Positions 21,288 to 32,900 are shown, counted from the first letter of the stretch. The stretch is 64,000 bases of DNA from Zizania palustris (GCA_019279435.1 JAAALK010000082.1:23655034-23719033), one strand, 5' to 3'. Translations and numbers: made by a program. The notes: generated by a model not told the origin, from the letters alone.

Positions 21288-21860
21288 GTTCGAAACTTGG
21301 CGAAGCCCCCTTCGCACGTCGAGGTCTGCTTCGGAGGTTGGAGTCGGAGTCTGTCCGAAATGCCGAAGGTGTCACTATCTAGGCTAGTTCGAAGTGATAA
21401 GAAGCGAAGAGTACTTCGGAGCGAAGTAAAACAGTGCCGGAGCCTGCTTCGAAGTATGTACTTCGAAGACAAGACTTCGAACGTACTTCGAACCGAAAGC
21501 CTCGAAGCTAAACCTTCGAACACGAAACTTCGAACACAAAGCTTCGAACACACAAACAAACAACCTTCGAACGTAGGAGCGAAGTCTGTCACGTGACAGA
21601 AAATCAAGTCCGAAGCCTACACTCTACCTTCGAAAAGGGAAAACTTCGGGAAGAGAAACGAAGGCAGACACGTCACAAAGAAATCCAAGCGAAGTCTATC
21701 AGAACAGACAAACTTCGAACCCAACTTCGAAACCTAATGAGGTGTGTGCTTCGAACAGATAGATTCGGAGTATGCTAGTTCGAAGTATGCGATGCTGTCC
21801 ATACAGGAGGAACTTCGAATCTAGCAACTCAGACGCAAAAACCGTAGTTCGAAGTCTGAG
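21288..21860. repeat. TTCGAA-rich array in the SIRE LTR
   Basis: Seventeen exact TTCGAA palindromes in about 570 bp by my count, mostly as CTTCGAA or AGTTCGAAG, mixed with many CGAAG and CTTCGG variants. The same array is in the other LTR (about 12048-12615). It is missing from the solo LTR at 7060-8733 and from the related LTRs at 26498-28216 and 35997-37705. Confidence 0.9.
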
Positions 21861-22345
21861 CGAAGCCTTTAAAGAGGTTCGATCGGAGCCTGCCTCACGA
21901 AGTTGAGGGGCTTCGCACGGGACCGAGCTTCGCCAGACACACCAGGAAAAAGCAAAAGAGACTGTCTGCTTCGATCAAAAAGCTGGGCGATAGAAGTTGA
22001 AAAGCTGCAGCCGAACACTATAGCTACAGTAAAGCAGTACTACTTGCAACAGCAAGAACTAGTACTACCACCGTGAAGAACTCACCCAGCCGAAGAAGCT
22101 TCTTTTCAAGAATAAATTCAGCAGCCCGTAGGTAAGGCAATAACTCCCCAAACCAAACAAAATGCAAGCAATAAATTCACCAGAGTTCAAAGATTAAATG
22201 CATCCAAAAGATTTGAGCCAAAGAATGCAAGAACAGGGAGAGGGAAGCCCCTGGCGGCGCACACAGGAGAGAGAAGGGAGTGACCCAAAAAGGTGGATTT
22301 GATTTCAGCACAAAGGGGTAGTCCAAACCCTAGGGATTGGGGTGC

Positions 22346-22353
22346 TATTTATA
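22346..22353 (-). promoter_or_regulatory. SIRE 5' LTR TATA box
   Basis: TATAAATA on the minus strand in the context GCCTATAAATAGC. It should drive the genomic transcript from the minus strand; conserved at 8137, 13104, 37176 and, on the plus strand, 27022. Confidence 0.75.
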
Positions 22354-22896
22354 GGCAGCCCAATACTAGGAATATTCTACCAGCCCCTTAGGGTTTTTAC
22401 AGACTCAAAAATACAGAAAAAGACTCTACTGCCCTTAGGTATTTTTACAGACACAACTGACTGACTGTGGGCCTAGAGTAACACATGACATATCCTGAAG
22501 CTACTCTTCTGGACAGTCGGATACAGAATCAACGGTTGTCAGTTTTATGCCGAAACTGACAAAGCCTCCACCAGCTTTGCACCAGGTACCCGGATTGGGC
22601 CGGCCCGACCCCGCAGCTCTCTCAGCCCGGCAATCGCTCACCGCCCGTGTACCTGAGTCAGTCCTGGTCAACAGCCCAGTGGGTCTTCTACTGCTTCTGG
22701 CCCATGCACCCGGATTGGGCCAGCCCGACTTCGCAGCCTCCTCTGCCCGACAGTCGCTCGCTGCCCGTGTACCTGAGTCACACGCGGCCCATGAAACAGC
22801 AGATCTCTTCTCTTCTTCAGTCCTCTTTGACTATCGTTGACAATGACTCATCACTTCTAGAGCCATGAGGCCCACGCTATTCAGCATGGCTCCTCA

Positions 22897-24015
22897 CTTA
22901 TTGAGCCCTAACTCCTTGTCACTCTACTATAAAATTATTAGCTAGTGCCCAATGTACCGGCACAACTGCTATAGGATAAAAAAATGAGTCGTAGATAGCT
23001 AGATTCTGTATATGAATTTCCCCGTTATTCTCGTCTCTGGACTCTATTGGAGTTGGCTAAGTTATAAGTATGGTGGGTTCCAGGTGCAAGCTCGGGCATT
23101 GGTTTGTCGCACCCGGGGCACTATAAGGACCGGTCTGCGGGATCTGTTACAAAGCACTTCCGTACCAACCACAAGTCTAATGGGTAAGTCTTAACTGGAA
23201 GTATGGAATGCTCCGACTCGATGCACCATAGTGGAGGGGGCAAGGGGCAAGCCTGCGAGCGACTTGTACCGACGAGGCTCAAGGGGGGGTATAAGAGGGT
23301 GCTGTTGAGTCAGGGAGGACTATATGGAAGGTTTTGGCACGAGTTCCCGTGAAATGGGTCATCTCGTTACACTTTGGTGTAGGTGATGAGTGCGTGCCTT
23401 GTGGGTACAATGGTGCATCTCTGATCAGAGTAATTTAATCTTTTCGAAAAGCCGAGCCCACGGTCAAGGGCGGGTTGTGTGACTACTCGAAGTTAGTTTA
23501 CAATTGTTTGAATGATTGAGTTATTCATGGCTTGTAAGGACTGTTGAGCGAGGTGGGGCTGACTGTACCCCTCGAGTTAGAAGATGATGATGCATTCACA
23601 TGTTTACGTTTCAGTACTAATAAATTGTTCACATTAAATTGCTTTACAAATTACCCGCTTCCGCAAAATTAGCCACTATCTCCCTTGTTATTACCTTGCA
23701 TTATATTTGCATTCGGTGGCTTGCTGAGTACCCCTGTACTCACCCCGTTGACTTACACCATCAGAGCCCGTCTACTACGAGGAGGATGCAGGTCTGGAGT
23801 AGCGACCCAGTCAAGACGAGACTGGAAGGAGGCGTTCATCTAGGACCCTTGATTTTATTAGTTTCTCTTCACTTACATTCACTTTTGTATTAATGTGGTC
23901 TACGAACCGTGAATGATTGCCCGTATTGTACGTGGTCGCTTGATGAACGTCTTGGTTTATTGATTTTCTCTGGAATTTCAATAAAAGTCCTGATTTATTA
24001 AATCGGGGCGCGACA
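22897..24015 (+). repeat. Tekay gypsy 5' LTR, right part
   Basis: Continuation of the LTR begun at 9638; the first five bases are the second copy of the CTTAT duplication. It ends GGGGCGCGACA two bases before the primer-binding site. Without the insertion the LTR is about 3.2 kb, the same as the pair at 44259 and 53099. Confidence 0.88.
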
Positions 24016-24017
24016 AG

Positions 24018-24030
24018 ATGGTATCAGAGC
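24018..24030 (+). promoter_or_regulatory. tRNA-iMet primer-binding site
   Basis: ATGGTATCAGAGC, two bases after the LTR end, matching the one on the minus strand at 53084-53096. Confidence 0.9.
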
Positions 24031-24150
24031 CGACTTGACTGTAGGAAGCCAAACAGACCTGACCCTAGGACTTATAGTAACCATATTTTCTCATAAAATT
24101 GTTTATCTTATCATCTTCCCGAGTTTCACAAAAATCTCTCTCTTTTGTAG

Positions 24151-24410
24151 ATGCCGGTCCATACCATGAGCGGGACTCTTCGTGACGAGGCCGGATTAAT
24201 CTGAGATCTTCGCGTGCTCATCGACTTCTTGGGATTTCCCCATGAGCCCGCGTTCCACGAGATCTTTCCCGATGCGAGCGAGAGCTACTGCGAGGTCAAG
24301 GTTGTCATCCGCCCCTCCCCCACGCAGCCACCCTTCTACACCCATGGAGTCGGGGGACCTTCCTTCGTGGTGGCCAGCCAGCGCGCCGCTCTTCAGGCCC
24401 TCGCCGAACT
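24151..24410 (+). pseudogene. Tekay first ORF, N-terminal part
   Basis: Begins MPVHTMSGTLRDEAG, homologous to the 173-residue frame at 52441-52962. A TGA interrupts after GLI (near 24202). Downstream it reads LIDFLGFPHEPAFHEIF and continues to the assembly gap. Family function of this leading ORF is not known to me; in the complete relative it precedes the capsid-type Gag. Confidence 0.8.
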
Positions 24411-24510
24411 NNNNNNNNNNNNNNNNNNNNNNNNNNNNNNNNNNNNNNNNNNNNNNNNNNNNNNNNNNNNNNNNNNNNNNNNNNNNNNNNNNNNNNNNNN
24501 NNNNNNNNNN
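24411..24510. other. Assembly gap (100 N)
   Basis: Exactly 100 undetermined bases, the size often used for a gap of unknown length. Left of it is a Tekay element, right of it a copia element, so unknown sequence is missing. Confidence 1.
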
Positions 24511-25112
24511 AACAACCTAAAGCTCTACCTAAGAAGCAGATCTAGGTCCCAAAGCCTAAAACTCTTCACACTTCTCTTGATTCTTTACCTGGACCCTCTA
24601 ACACCAAAGATGATACACCAAACACCACCAAGTCTAAGATTCCCAAGCCTCAACCACATCCTAAGAAGCCTACCTATCACTGTGAGTTTTGTCAGAGAGA
24701 CGGGCATCTTGAGAAGTTTTGCTTCAAGAGGAAGTGGGTTGAGCGAGCAGAGAGAGCTCGAGGTGGGCAGGAGCAGTTCTACCAGCAGGGTGGTAGACAG
24801 AGAGTTCCTCGACGTAGAGAGAGGCTAGAGGCCAGGCCACGTAGTGTAGGTGGTGGTAGAGGAGACGGTTTTTATGATCGTGCTCCAGAGGGTGGTTTCT
24901 GCTCCGGCAGAGTTCCAGGTCGTTATGCATAGGACTTTGGACCTCGTGGCCGTGATTTTAGGAAGAACAGAGGACCGCACTTTGAGCCGCGTTTTCGTCC
25001 AGACTCATATGATTCCTTCTGCTTTCCCACATACGAGCAGATGGCTCGACACTTGTTTAACACTTTTGCCAAACCTGGTGTTGGACCGTTTGTTCCCACT
25101 CATGATTATTGA
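24511..25112 (+). pseudogene. Copia Gag, C-terminal part
   Basis: Reads with few breaks: second zinc knuckle CEFCQRDGHLEKFC, the basic region, then YEQMARHLFNTFAKPG and the terminal PTHDY stop (TGA 25110-25112). Two in-frame stops are seen, one near 24530 and one after VPGRYA near 24930. It aligns with the last 200 residues of the Gag at 18175-20931. Confidence 0.85.
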
Positions 25113-25150
25113 CCTTGATTTGAGAGTTGTGTATCCTTTTTGGGATATTT
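25113..25150 (+). pseudogene. Pol tail fused to gag stop
   Basis: Immediately after the gag stop the sequence reads LRVVYPFW, the end of pol in this family (LGVVYPF in the intact element). About 3.1 kb of pol is missing at one sharp junction. Short repeats such as TTGAT lie at the breakpoint. Confidence 0.75.
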
Positions 25151-26485
25151 TGAGTCAGCTTTTCATTGGTATCAGTGTTTCTTTTTTATTTTTTATTGAG
25201 TCTTTTTGTGTGCGTTCATATCATGCATAATCATCTATCACAGTTTGAGCTTGCTTCTGTTATATGATTAATCTTCTTTACTTTCTCTAGCTAGTATATG
25301 TTTTTGATTACCTGTCGATGATCATGTTCTGGTTCAGTTCACATGATATATCTGATATTTGTCATATGCATGGCTTTTATGTTTAAAATTGAAAAATGAT
25401 CACCATTGCTTCTGGTAACTAGCATGTGTAGGTTGAATGCTTTTGCTATCTTTTACATGCCTAGTAGCTAGATCCTTACTTAGATGCAGATATGCAACTT
25501 GGACATTTATATGCTTTAAATGTGAAAAATGTGTTATAAAAATGATAAAAATTCAGAAAAATGAAAAATTTACGCATTTTTATGATTATTAGAAAAGATC
25601 CAGGTGGGTTTGCTTTGTCACATTGCATTGTTCTGGACTGCTTACCATAGCACTTTGGTATGAACTAGGACGTTGTAATGTATGCCAAAACCAATGTCTT
25701 AAGCTTCTGATGGTCCAGTTCTGGCCTAGGCTTGACTTGGTCGGTTAGCATAAGGTTTGACATGCAAATAACCCCTGGCAGTAATGAAAGGAAAAAGAAT
25801 CAGTCTGAAAAATTTAAAAAGATGACAAGTTTGCTGAAGCACTTTGTTTTGGACAATGCTTATCTTGGTAGATATTAGTTAGCTTTTGCATCTCACGCTT
25901 TACTCTGCTTGTCAACTAGAAAATGTGGTGATGCTTTGTTTGCAAAAATCGAAAAATGCGTGCTAATGACTCTCTTTAGATATCATCTATTGCACTGATC
26001 ATGTCATGTATCTTAGACAGTATATTTTTTGCTATACCTGTTAGATGTTATAATAGCAGTCAATCATATCTAAGAAGCATGCTTTTCACACTCCACCTGC
26101 ACCCCATCTGCATTCATGGCATATTTTGAGGGGGAGCTGCATTTCAGGGGGATTTCGTGTCTATGTCTTTTTAAAGTGCATTTAGTCTCACTTGATGAGT
26201 CCAATTGTCAACAAGGGGGAGAAATTTTGGAGTACATTTTTTAGCTTTCTCTGGGATTTATTTCAGGGGGAGTTCCTTGTTGGTAATTCTGAGATTTGCA
26301 CTTATTTTTGAGTCTTTATTTTTTTAACCATAATGACCATTTTTCTTGCTTCTGTTTGGCTTTTGGTCATTAGGGTTAAACTTTTATTTTCTTTCTTCTA
26401 TTTTCTTTTGTTTTTGTTTTCCTGTTTCCACATGTTTTGCTGGATCTGGAGATGAGCTGAAAAGGGTGTTGACAATGCACTCATC
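25151..26485 (+). other. 3' non-coding region of pol-deleted element
   Basis: No coding frame. AT-rich, homologous to 13667-14980 and 28762-29942 read in reverse, including several GGGGGAG purine runs between about 26126 and 26275. Confidence 0.75.
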
Positions 26486-26497
26486 AAGGGGGAGATT
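26486..26497 (+). promoter_or_regulatory. Polypurine tract
   Basis: CAAGGGGGAGAT directly before the LTR start TGAGAAACC. Confidence 0.85.
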
Positions 26498-28216
26498 GAG
26501 AAACCATGTTGAAGAATATGGTTTTGATATTCCAGATGTGATGAGTGATTGTCAACGGAAGTCAAAGGAAGGGATATGTGAAGACCTGCCGAGTCTGAGG
26601 CGCATGTGACTCAGGTACACGGGCAGTGAGCGACGGCCGGGTAGAGGAGCTGTGGAGTCGGGCTGGCCCAATCCGGGTACATGCCTAGGAGCGGCAGATG
26701 ATCCACTGGTCTGTTGACTGGGTTTGACTCAGGTACACGGGCGGCGAGCGATTGCCGGGCTGAGGGAGCTGCGGGGTCGGGTCGGCCCAATCCGGGTACC
26801 CGGTGCGAAGACGGTGGATGCTTTGTTAGTTTCGGCGCAAAACTGACAATCTATCATTAATTCATTTTTTAGGATTTTAATATTTAGTTTTAAGTTTAGA
26901 ATATTTTTATTTGAGTCAAGTAATTTTTCTAAGAATATTCTAGTAATTTTCGAAATTTATTTTAGAGTCAGTTTATTTTACCCTAGGGGTAAATTAGTCT
27001 ATTCATGTATTAGGAGTCTCCTATAAATAGGCCCCTATCCCCTTGAGAATAGATGACTGTTTTCTAATAGATCAATCTATAGTCCACATATTTGTTTTGG
27101 AGCAATTCATCTTCCACCGTAAATTCTCATCTACAAAAGTTTTCTTCTCCGCACCGACGGCAGCATTCGCCGGTGGGCCTCACGTAGTTGTTTTGCGAAG
27201 AGCAGCAAAGGCATAGCCGTCAACAGCAGCGCCTACGAATTGCGTTTCGGCATTCTCCCCGGCGTGCTCTAGAGCAAAAGCAGCACAACTTTTTGGTTCT
27301 CTCTCCACCAGCGTCAGGTGCGGTCCCCACAGCGAATACAAGGCGCAGGCTTTTGCTTTTTCATTTCCCACGCTGTCATGCAGAGGGACCTATGCGGCTA
27401 GCCACAGGCTACGAACGAACACAACAGCTACAAGTTTGCAGCGCACGGTTTCCAGGGCAAAAGCAACGGCGTGCGCAAAGCTTGTAGAAAATATTTTACC
27501 GGCGGGCCCCACTGGCTGGATACTTCACGGTGTGCCAAATTTTTTTTTCGGTGATTTCGTTCGGCGGGATTTCTTGGCTCTGTTTTCCTTAGTAGCAGCA
27601 CAGAGAAGCTGTTCGGCTAAAACATTTTGTAAGTTAGTTGTATTAATCTACTATTTTTCAGCACGTTTAATTAACCAAACTTTATCTGCTTTTTTATTGG
27701 CTGCAGATCTGTTTAGAAAATTTAGGGTTAATTTTTATCTGTCTAAATATCATTAGTGTTCGCATATTTTTATTTAAGTTTTTTAATCTTCTCATAAAAA
27801 TTATATATATTATTAGTCTCAGTAATATTTTTATTCTAGATTTACATGAAATATTTTAGGTTTATTTCTGAATTAATTTCTGGATGATCCATGTTTTATT
27901 TAGTTGATTAGTATTTTATTTTTAGACTTCAATCTGAATATGTTATTAATGTAATTTAGATACTTTGTTTACATCATTAAATATTTATAGTACCCATTTT
28001 TATTTACTGCAGTATTTCTATTCAGTTTACCTTTAATATCATTTTAATTAGGACACCGGTCATTTTTAGGCTAAACCATTTTAATTTCAGAGATTCGCTT
28101 TGCAAATATTATTTGTCTGGTTAAGTTCATTTGGGTGTTGGGTTTAAATTATAGTTTAGCAAGAAATTTTTAGGCGCCCATTCACCCCCCCTCTGGTTGC
28201 TACTTTCGGTCCTACA
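26498..28216 (+). repeat. 3' LTR of pol-deleted copia element
   Basis: About 1719 bp, TGAGAAACCATG to CGGTCCTACA. Contains two GGTACACGGGC / AATCCGGGTAC blocks in U3 (about 26609-26800) and a TATA box TATAAATA (27022-27029). Homologous to the minus-strand LTR 35997-37705. Confidence 0.9.
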
Positions 28217-28706
28217 TAGTGTGAGCCGTGTCCACCTCTGCAGCCTCCCGAGCAGGAGCTTCGGTTGGGACCCTTGCCGCATCTTCGTCACCCTCCAAGT
28301 GGTAGTTCTCGAAGGTCTTCGCCAGTTGGGCATTGGAGTCCTCATTTCCGGAATCCCCCGAAGCCGAGCTCCGAATGTCCAAAGACGAAGTAGACGAAGT
28401 AGGGGTCAGTTGAGGAGGGATCTTCACCACCTTCTTCTTCTTCGAGGGGGTCTTGCCGGCCTTCTTCGGAGGCTCAGCGACGGCTTTCCTTTTCCGAGGG
28501 GCCGCTCTGGCCGAGTTAAAATCTGGCAGAGGAGGGGGCACCATCCTGAGAGCTCCCCACACTCTGTTGGAGCACTCCCACCTCCCCACCAGCTCCAACC
28601 TCTTCTGCCTTTCAGCCACCGTAGGGGCTCCGAGGACCCGTTCGGTGGCCCGAGATATATCCTCCGGAGCTAACGCCAGTGGAGCCGCTGAAAAAAAGGG
28701 TAACAT
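28217..28706 (-). pseudogene. Tat-type gypsy gag-region fragment
   Basis: An open frame of about 164 residues (MLPFFSAAPLALAPEDISRA at the start) rich in Lys, Ser and Pro, with a KKAGKTPSKKKK basic stretch. It reaches the copia LTR on one side and the truncated copia LTR on the other. It resembles the low-complexity linker in the first ORF of grass Tat elements; no catalytic domain. The assignment rests on composition and context, so it is tentative. Confidence 0.5.
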
Positions 28707-28761
28707 ATTATAAGTATGTTATTTTCATCATCTTCAACATGGTTTCTCAATCTCCCCCTTG

Positions 28762-29942
28762 ATGAGTGCATTGTCAACACCCTCTTCAGCACTTCTTCAG
28801 AACCTGCAAAACATGTAGAAACAGGAAAACAAAGACAAACGAAAATAGAAGAAAGAAAATAAAAGTTTAACCCTAATGACCAAAAGCCAAACAGAAGCAA
28901 GAAAATAGTCATTATGGTTAACCAAAAATAAAGACTCAAAAACAAGTGCAATCTCAGAATTACCAACAAGAAACTCCCCCTGAAATAAATCCCAGAGAAA
29001 GCTAAAAGAATACTCCAAAATTTCTCCCCCTTGTTGACAATTGGACTCATCAAGTGAGACTAAATGCACTTTTAAAAAGACATAGACACAAACTCCCCCT
29101 GAAATGCAGCTCCCCCTCAAAATATGCCACGAATGCAGATGTAGTGCAGGTGGAGTGTGAAAAGCATGCTTCTTAGATATGATTAACTGCAATTACAACA
29201 TCTAACAGGTATAGCAAAAGATATACTGTCTAAGATACATGACATGATCAGTACAACAAATAATATCTAAAGAGAGTCATGAGCACGCATTTTTCGATTT
29301 TTGCAAACAAAAGCATCACCACATTTTCTAGTTGACAAGCAGAGTAAAGCATGAGATGCAAAAGCTAACTAATATCTACCAAGATAAGCATTGTCCAAAA
29401 CAAAGTGCTTCAACAAACTTGTCATCTTTTAAATTTTTCAGACTTTTTCTTTTTCTTTTTATTTTTCATTTCTGCCAGGGGTTATTTGCATGCCAAACCT
29501 TATGCTAACCGACCAAGTCAAACCTAGGCCAAAACTGGACCATCAGAAGCTTAAGACATTGGTCTTGGCATACATTACACCGTCCTAGTTCATACCAAAG
29601 TTGCATATCTACATCTAAGTAAGGATCTAGCTATCAGGCATGTAAATGCTAGCGAAAGCATTCAGCCTACACATGCTAGTCACCAGAAGCAATGGTGATC
29701 ATTTTTCACTTTAAAGCATAAAAGCCATGCATATGACAAATATCAGATATATCTTGTGAACTGAAACAAAACATTATCATCGACAAGTAATCAAAAGCAT
29801 ATACTAGCTAGAGAAAGTAAAGCAGATTAATCATATAACAGAAGCAAGCTCAAAATGTGATTGATGATTATGCATGATATGAACGCACACAAAAAGACTC
29901 AATAAAAAATAAAGAAGAAAAGAAAAACTGACTCAAAGTATC
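28762..29942 (-). other. 3' non-coding region of decayed copia element
   Basis: No gene. Homologous to 13667-14980, including the repeated CTCCCCCTTG runs (purine-rich on the minus strand) near 28978, 29024, 29094 and 29110. Confidence 0.75.
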
Positions 29943-32900
29943 CTAAAAAGGATACACAACTCCCAAATCCCCTCGTAAACGCTCAAAAGTAGACTGATTA
30001 GGGGTTTAGTAAAAATATCAGCCAACTGATGATGGGTATCAACATGTATAAGATCAATGACCACTTTCTCATATTGATCCCTTAGAAAGTGAAAGCTCAC
30101 GTCAATATGTTTGGTTTTAGAATGAAGACATGGGTTTTTCCCTACACAAATTGCACTGGTGCTATCACAAAATAAAGGAACTCTCGAAGGGAAGAACAAC
30201 CCAAAATCCCGCAAAGTAGAAATCATCCAAACCAACTGAGAACAGCAGCTAGCAATAGCTACATACTCAGCCTCAGTAGTAGAAAGCGCAACTCCAGATT
30301 GTTTTCTAGAGGACCAAGAAACAAGTGAAGAACTAAAAAGTTGGCAAGTACCGGAAGTAGACTTGCGATCTAGCTGGCACCCACCAAAATCAGCGTCTGA
30401 AAAACCAGCTAAATCAAGAGATGATGATGCAGAATAATAGAGACCCAAATCAGGAGCATAAGTAAGATACCTAAAAATACGCTTCACAGCCTGCCAGTGA
30501 GATGCTCGTGGCGAAGACTGAAAACGCGCGCACACACCCACGGCAAACTGAATGTCCGGTCTCGTCGCAGTCAAATATAGCAGCGATCCGATCATCCCTC
30601 GATACCCTCTCTCATTTACCTTGACGTCGTCCTCGTCCTTATCCAGACCACCAGATGTACCCATTGGGGTCATCTATTGCTTTAGCTCTCCACCAAAGTC
30701 AAATTTCTTTAGCATGTCCCGTGTATACTTACCCTGGTGAATGAAAATGTCATCCTTGGTCTACTTGATCTGGAGCCCTAAAAAGTACTTGAGTTCTTCC
30801 ATGAGACTCATCTCAAACTCGCTATGCATCTGCTCAGAAAACTTGGATACAAGCTCATTAGTAGAACCACCAAAAATAATATCGTCCACATAAATCTGAG
30901 CAACCAATAAGTTTGTGCCATCTCTAAGCAAGAAAAGAGTCTTTTCCACAGAACCCATCACAAAACCTTTCTGCAACAAGAACTACTTCAGGCGATCATA
31001 CCACGCCCTGGGGGCCTGCTTCAGACTGTATAAAGCCTTCTGCAACTTGTAAACATGTCGTGGAAATTTAGGGTTCTCAAAACTGGGGGTTGCTTAACAT
31101 AGACCTCCTCCTCTATATACCCATTTAGAAAAGCACTCTTGACATCCATTTGATGAAGCTTAAAACCTTTAGAAGCAACAAAGGCCAAAAGAATATGAAT
31201 GGACTCAAGGCGAGCAACAGGGGTGAAGGTCTCTTCAAAGTCAATACCTTCTTTTTGATAGAAATCATGTGCCACTAATCGAGCTTTGTTGCGCACCACA
31301 ACACCATCTTCTCCTTGTTTGTTCTTAAACACCCACTTGGTTCCTATGGTGTTGCATCCAGTTGGCAGCTCAACTAGTGTCCAAACCCGATTGCAAACAA
31401 AATTTTCAAGCTCTTCTTGCATGACGTTTATCCAATTTGAATCAGAAAGAGCATGAGAAACGTCTCGGGATCAAAACTAGCAACAAAAGCAGACTCAACA
31501 AACATAGCAAGTGAACCAGCTGAGGAACGTAAGGATCTTTCAGTAAGATCACCGATGATGAGCTCTGAAGGGTGATCACGCTGGACTGCTCGGGATCGTA
31601 GGTGATCTGAACTCACCTCACCAGAGTCAGCAACTGGCTCCTCTGGACTCGGTTGAGAAGTCATCTCACCGGAGTCAGCACCTGGCACCTCTGGACTCGG
31701 CTGAGGAGGCTCGATCGAAGTAGAAGGAGTAATTAGAGGTCCATCCTCATCCTCAGTCGAAGTCTCAGAAGGTGTGGGATCTGCAGGCGGTGCAGAGGGT
31801 ACACCCTCATCATCAATAGGAGGGTCATCATCTTCCTCGAAGATGGACGCTCAAAGATCATCATCTCCAGAAAGCTCAAAAGAAGGAGTTGGCGAGGGCA
31901 AAGACTCATCAAAAGAAACCTCACAAGTCTCGACAAGCATCTGGGAGTCTAGGTTCCAAACACGAAAGCCTCGCGAGTGCAAAGCATAGCCAAGAAAGAC
32001 TCCATCCCAACAATGAGACTCAAACTTGTCCAAATGCCCTCCCTTCTTAAGCACAAAGCACTTGCAACCAAAAGCTCGCAAGTGACTCACCTTGGATTGT
32101 CTACCAAAACGCAACTCATATGACGTCTTACCTAAGTAAGCTCTAAGAAAAATACGATTGTCAAGATAGCAAGATGTATTCATTGCTTCAGCCCAAAAAC
32201 GCCCAGGAGTCCTATGCTCATCAAGCATCGTCCTGGCCATCTCGACAAGTATGCGGTTCTTTCGTTCCACAACGCCGTTCTATGGGGGAGTTTAAGGAGC
32301 AGAGAACTGATGATCAAGACCCTGATCACTACAAAAACTGATGAACTGAGAGTTCTTAAACTCAGATCCATTGTTCGAATGAATTGCTCACATCAGACCA
32401 TTGTTCTCATTCTTCGGCTTCAAAATCAGGTCATGAACATACTGAAAAGTCTCATCCTTAGACTCTAGAAAGTAAACCCACGAGAATCGAGAAAAATCAT
32501 CAACTATTACAAGGGCGTACCACTTCCCACTGACTGAGCGTACTCGAGCTGGACCTACTGTGTCCATGTGCAACAGCTCTCCCGGGTACGAAGTCATCAC
32601 CTGAGTCACAGGTGCGTGAGAAACGGCAACCATTTTTCCATGATGACAAGGATGACACACTAGATCCTTCTCCATCTTAAGCTTAGGCAATCCTCGGATA
32701 AGATCCATATAACTCAATCTAACAAGTAGATCAAAGCTCAAATGGCCTAACCTTTTATGCCACTTCCATAGCTCAGAGGAGGATCCGGCCATCAGACAGC
32801 GAGAAGGGCCAGAAGAACTAGAGAAATCAATACGAAAAACCTTACCAAAAGGTAAGATCCAGCAAACTAAAGATCATCTAGAATCAACAAGAGAAGACAT

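Larger units (their letters stand above)
11749..22896 (-). mobile_element. Full-length SIRE/Maximus-type copia retrotransposon
   Basis: 11,148 bp, complete, on the minus strand: 5' LTR 20991-22896, primer-binding site 20977-20988, gag 18175-20931, pol 14981-18178, long 3' non-coding region, polypurine tract 13655-13666, 3' LTR 11749-13654. A perfect CTTAT target duplication flanks it, and it splits a Tekay LTR. Comparing the two 1906-bp LTRs by eye I find four substitutions and two single-base indels, so it inserted recently. Pol is open from end to end; gag has one in-frame TGA. Large gag with two zinc knuckles, long LTRs and a long pol-to-LTR spacer fit the SIRE (Maximus) lineage. I see no envelope-like ORF. 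Confidence 0.95.
20991..22896 (-). repeat. 5' LTR of SIRE element
   Basis: 1906 bp. On the minus strand it starts TGAGGAGCC and ends CGGTCCTACA. The U3 part holds two copies of a roughly 75-bp block (22586-22660 and 22706-22780, spaced 120 bp). The TATA box follows at 22346-22353, and a dense TTCGAA array lies downstream of it (21288-21860), in R/U5. Confidence 0.95.
24511..28216 (+). mobile_element. SIRE-related copia element with pol deleted
   Basis: Plus strand. The C-terminal third of gag (24511-25112), then directly the last codons of pol, the 3' non-coding region, polypurine tract and a full 3' LTR (26498-28216). The integrase, reverse transcriptase and RNase H are all absent. It belongs to the same subfamily as the minus-strand element at 28731-37705 (LTR starts TGAGAAACCATG). 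The 5' half lies in the gap. Confidence 0.85.

Noticed and set aside
27180..27756. Several open frames of 60-106 codons
   Set aside because: They fall in the R/U5 part of a copia LTR just after its TATA box and have no domain; the homologous LTR at 36600-37150 has different frames.
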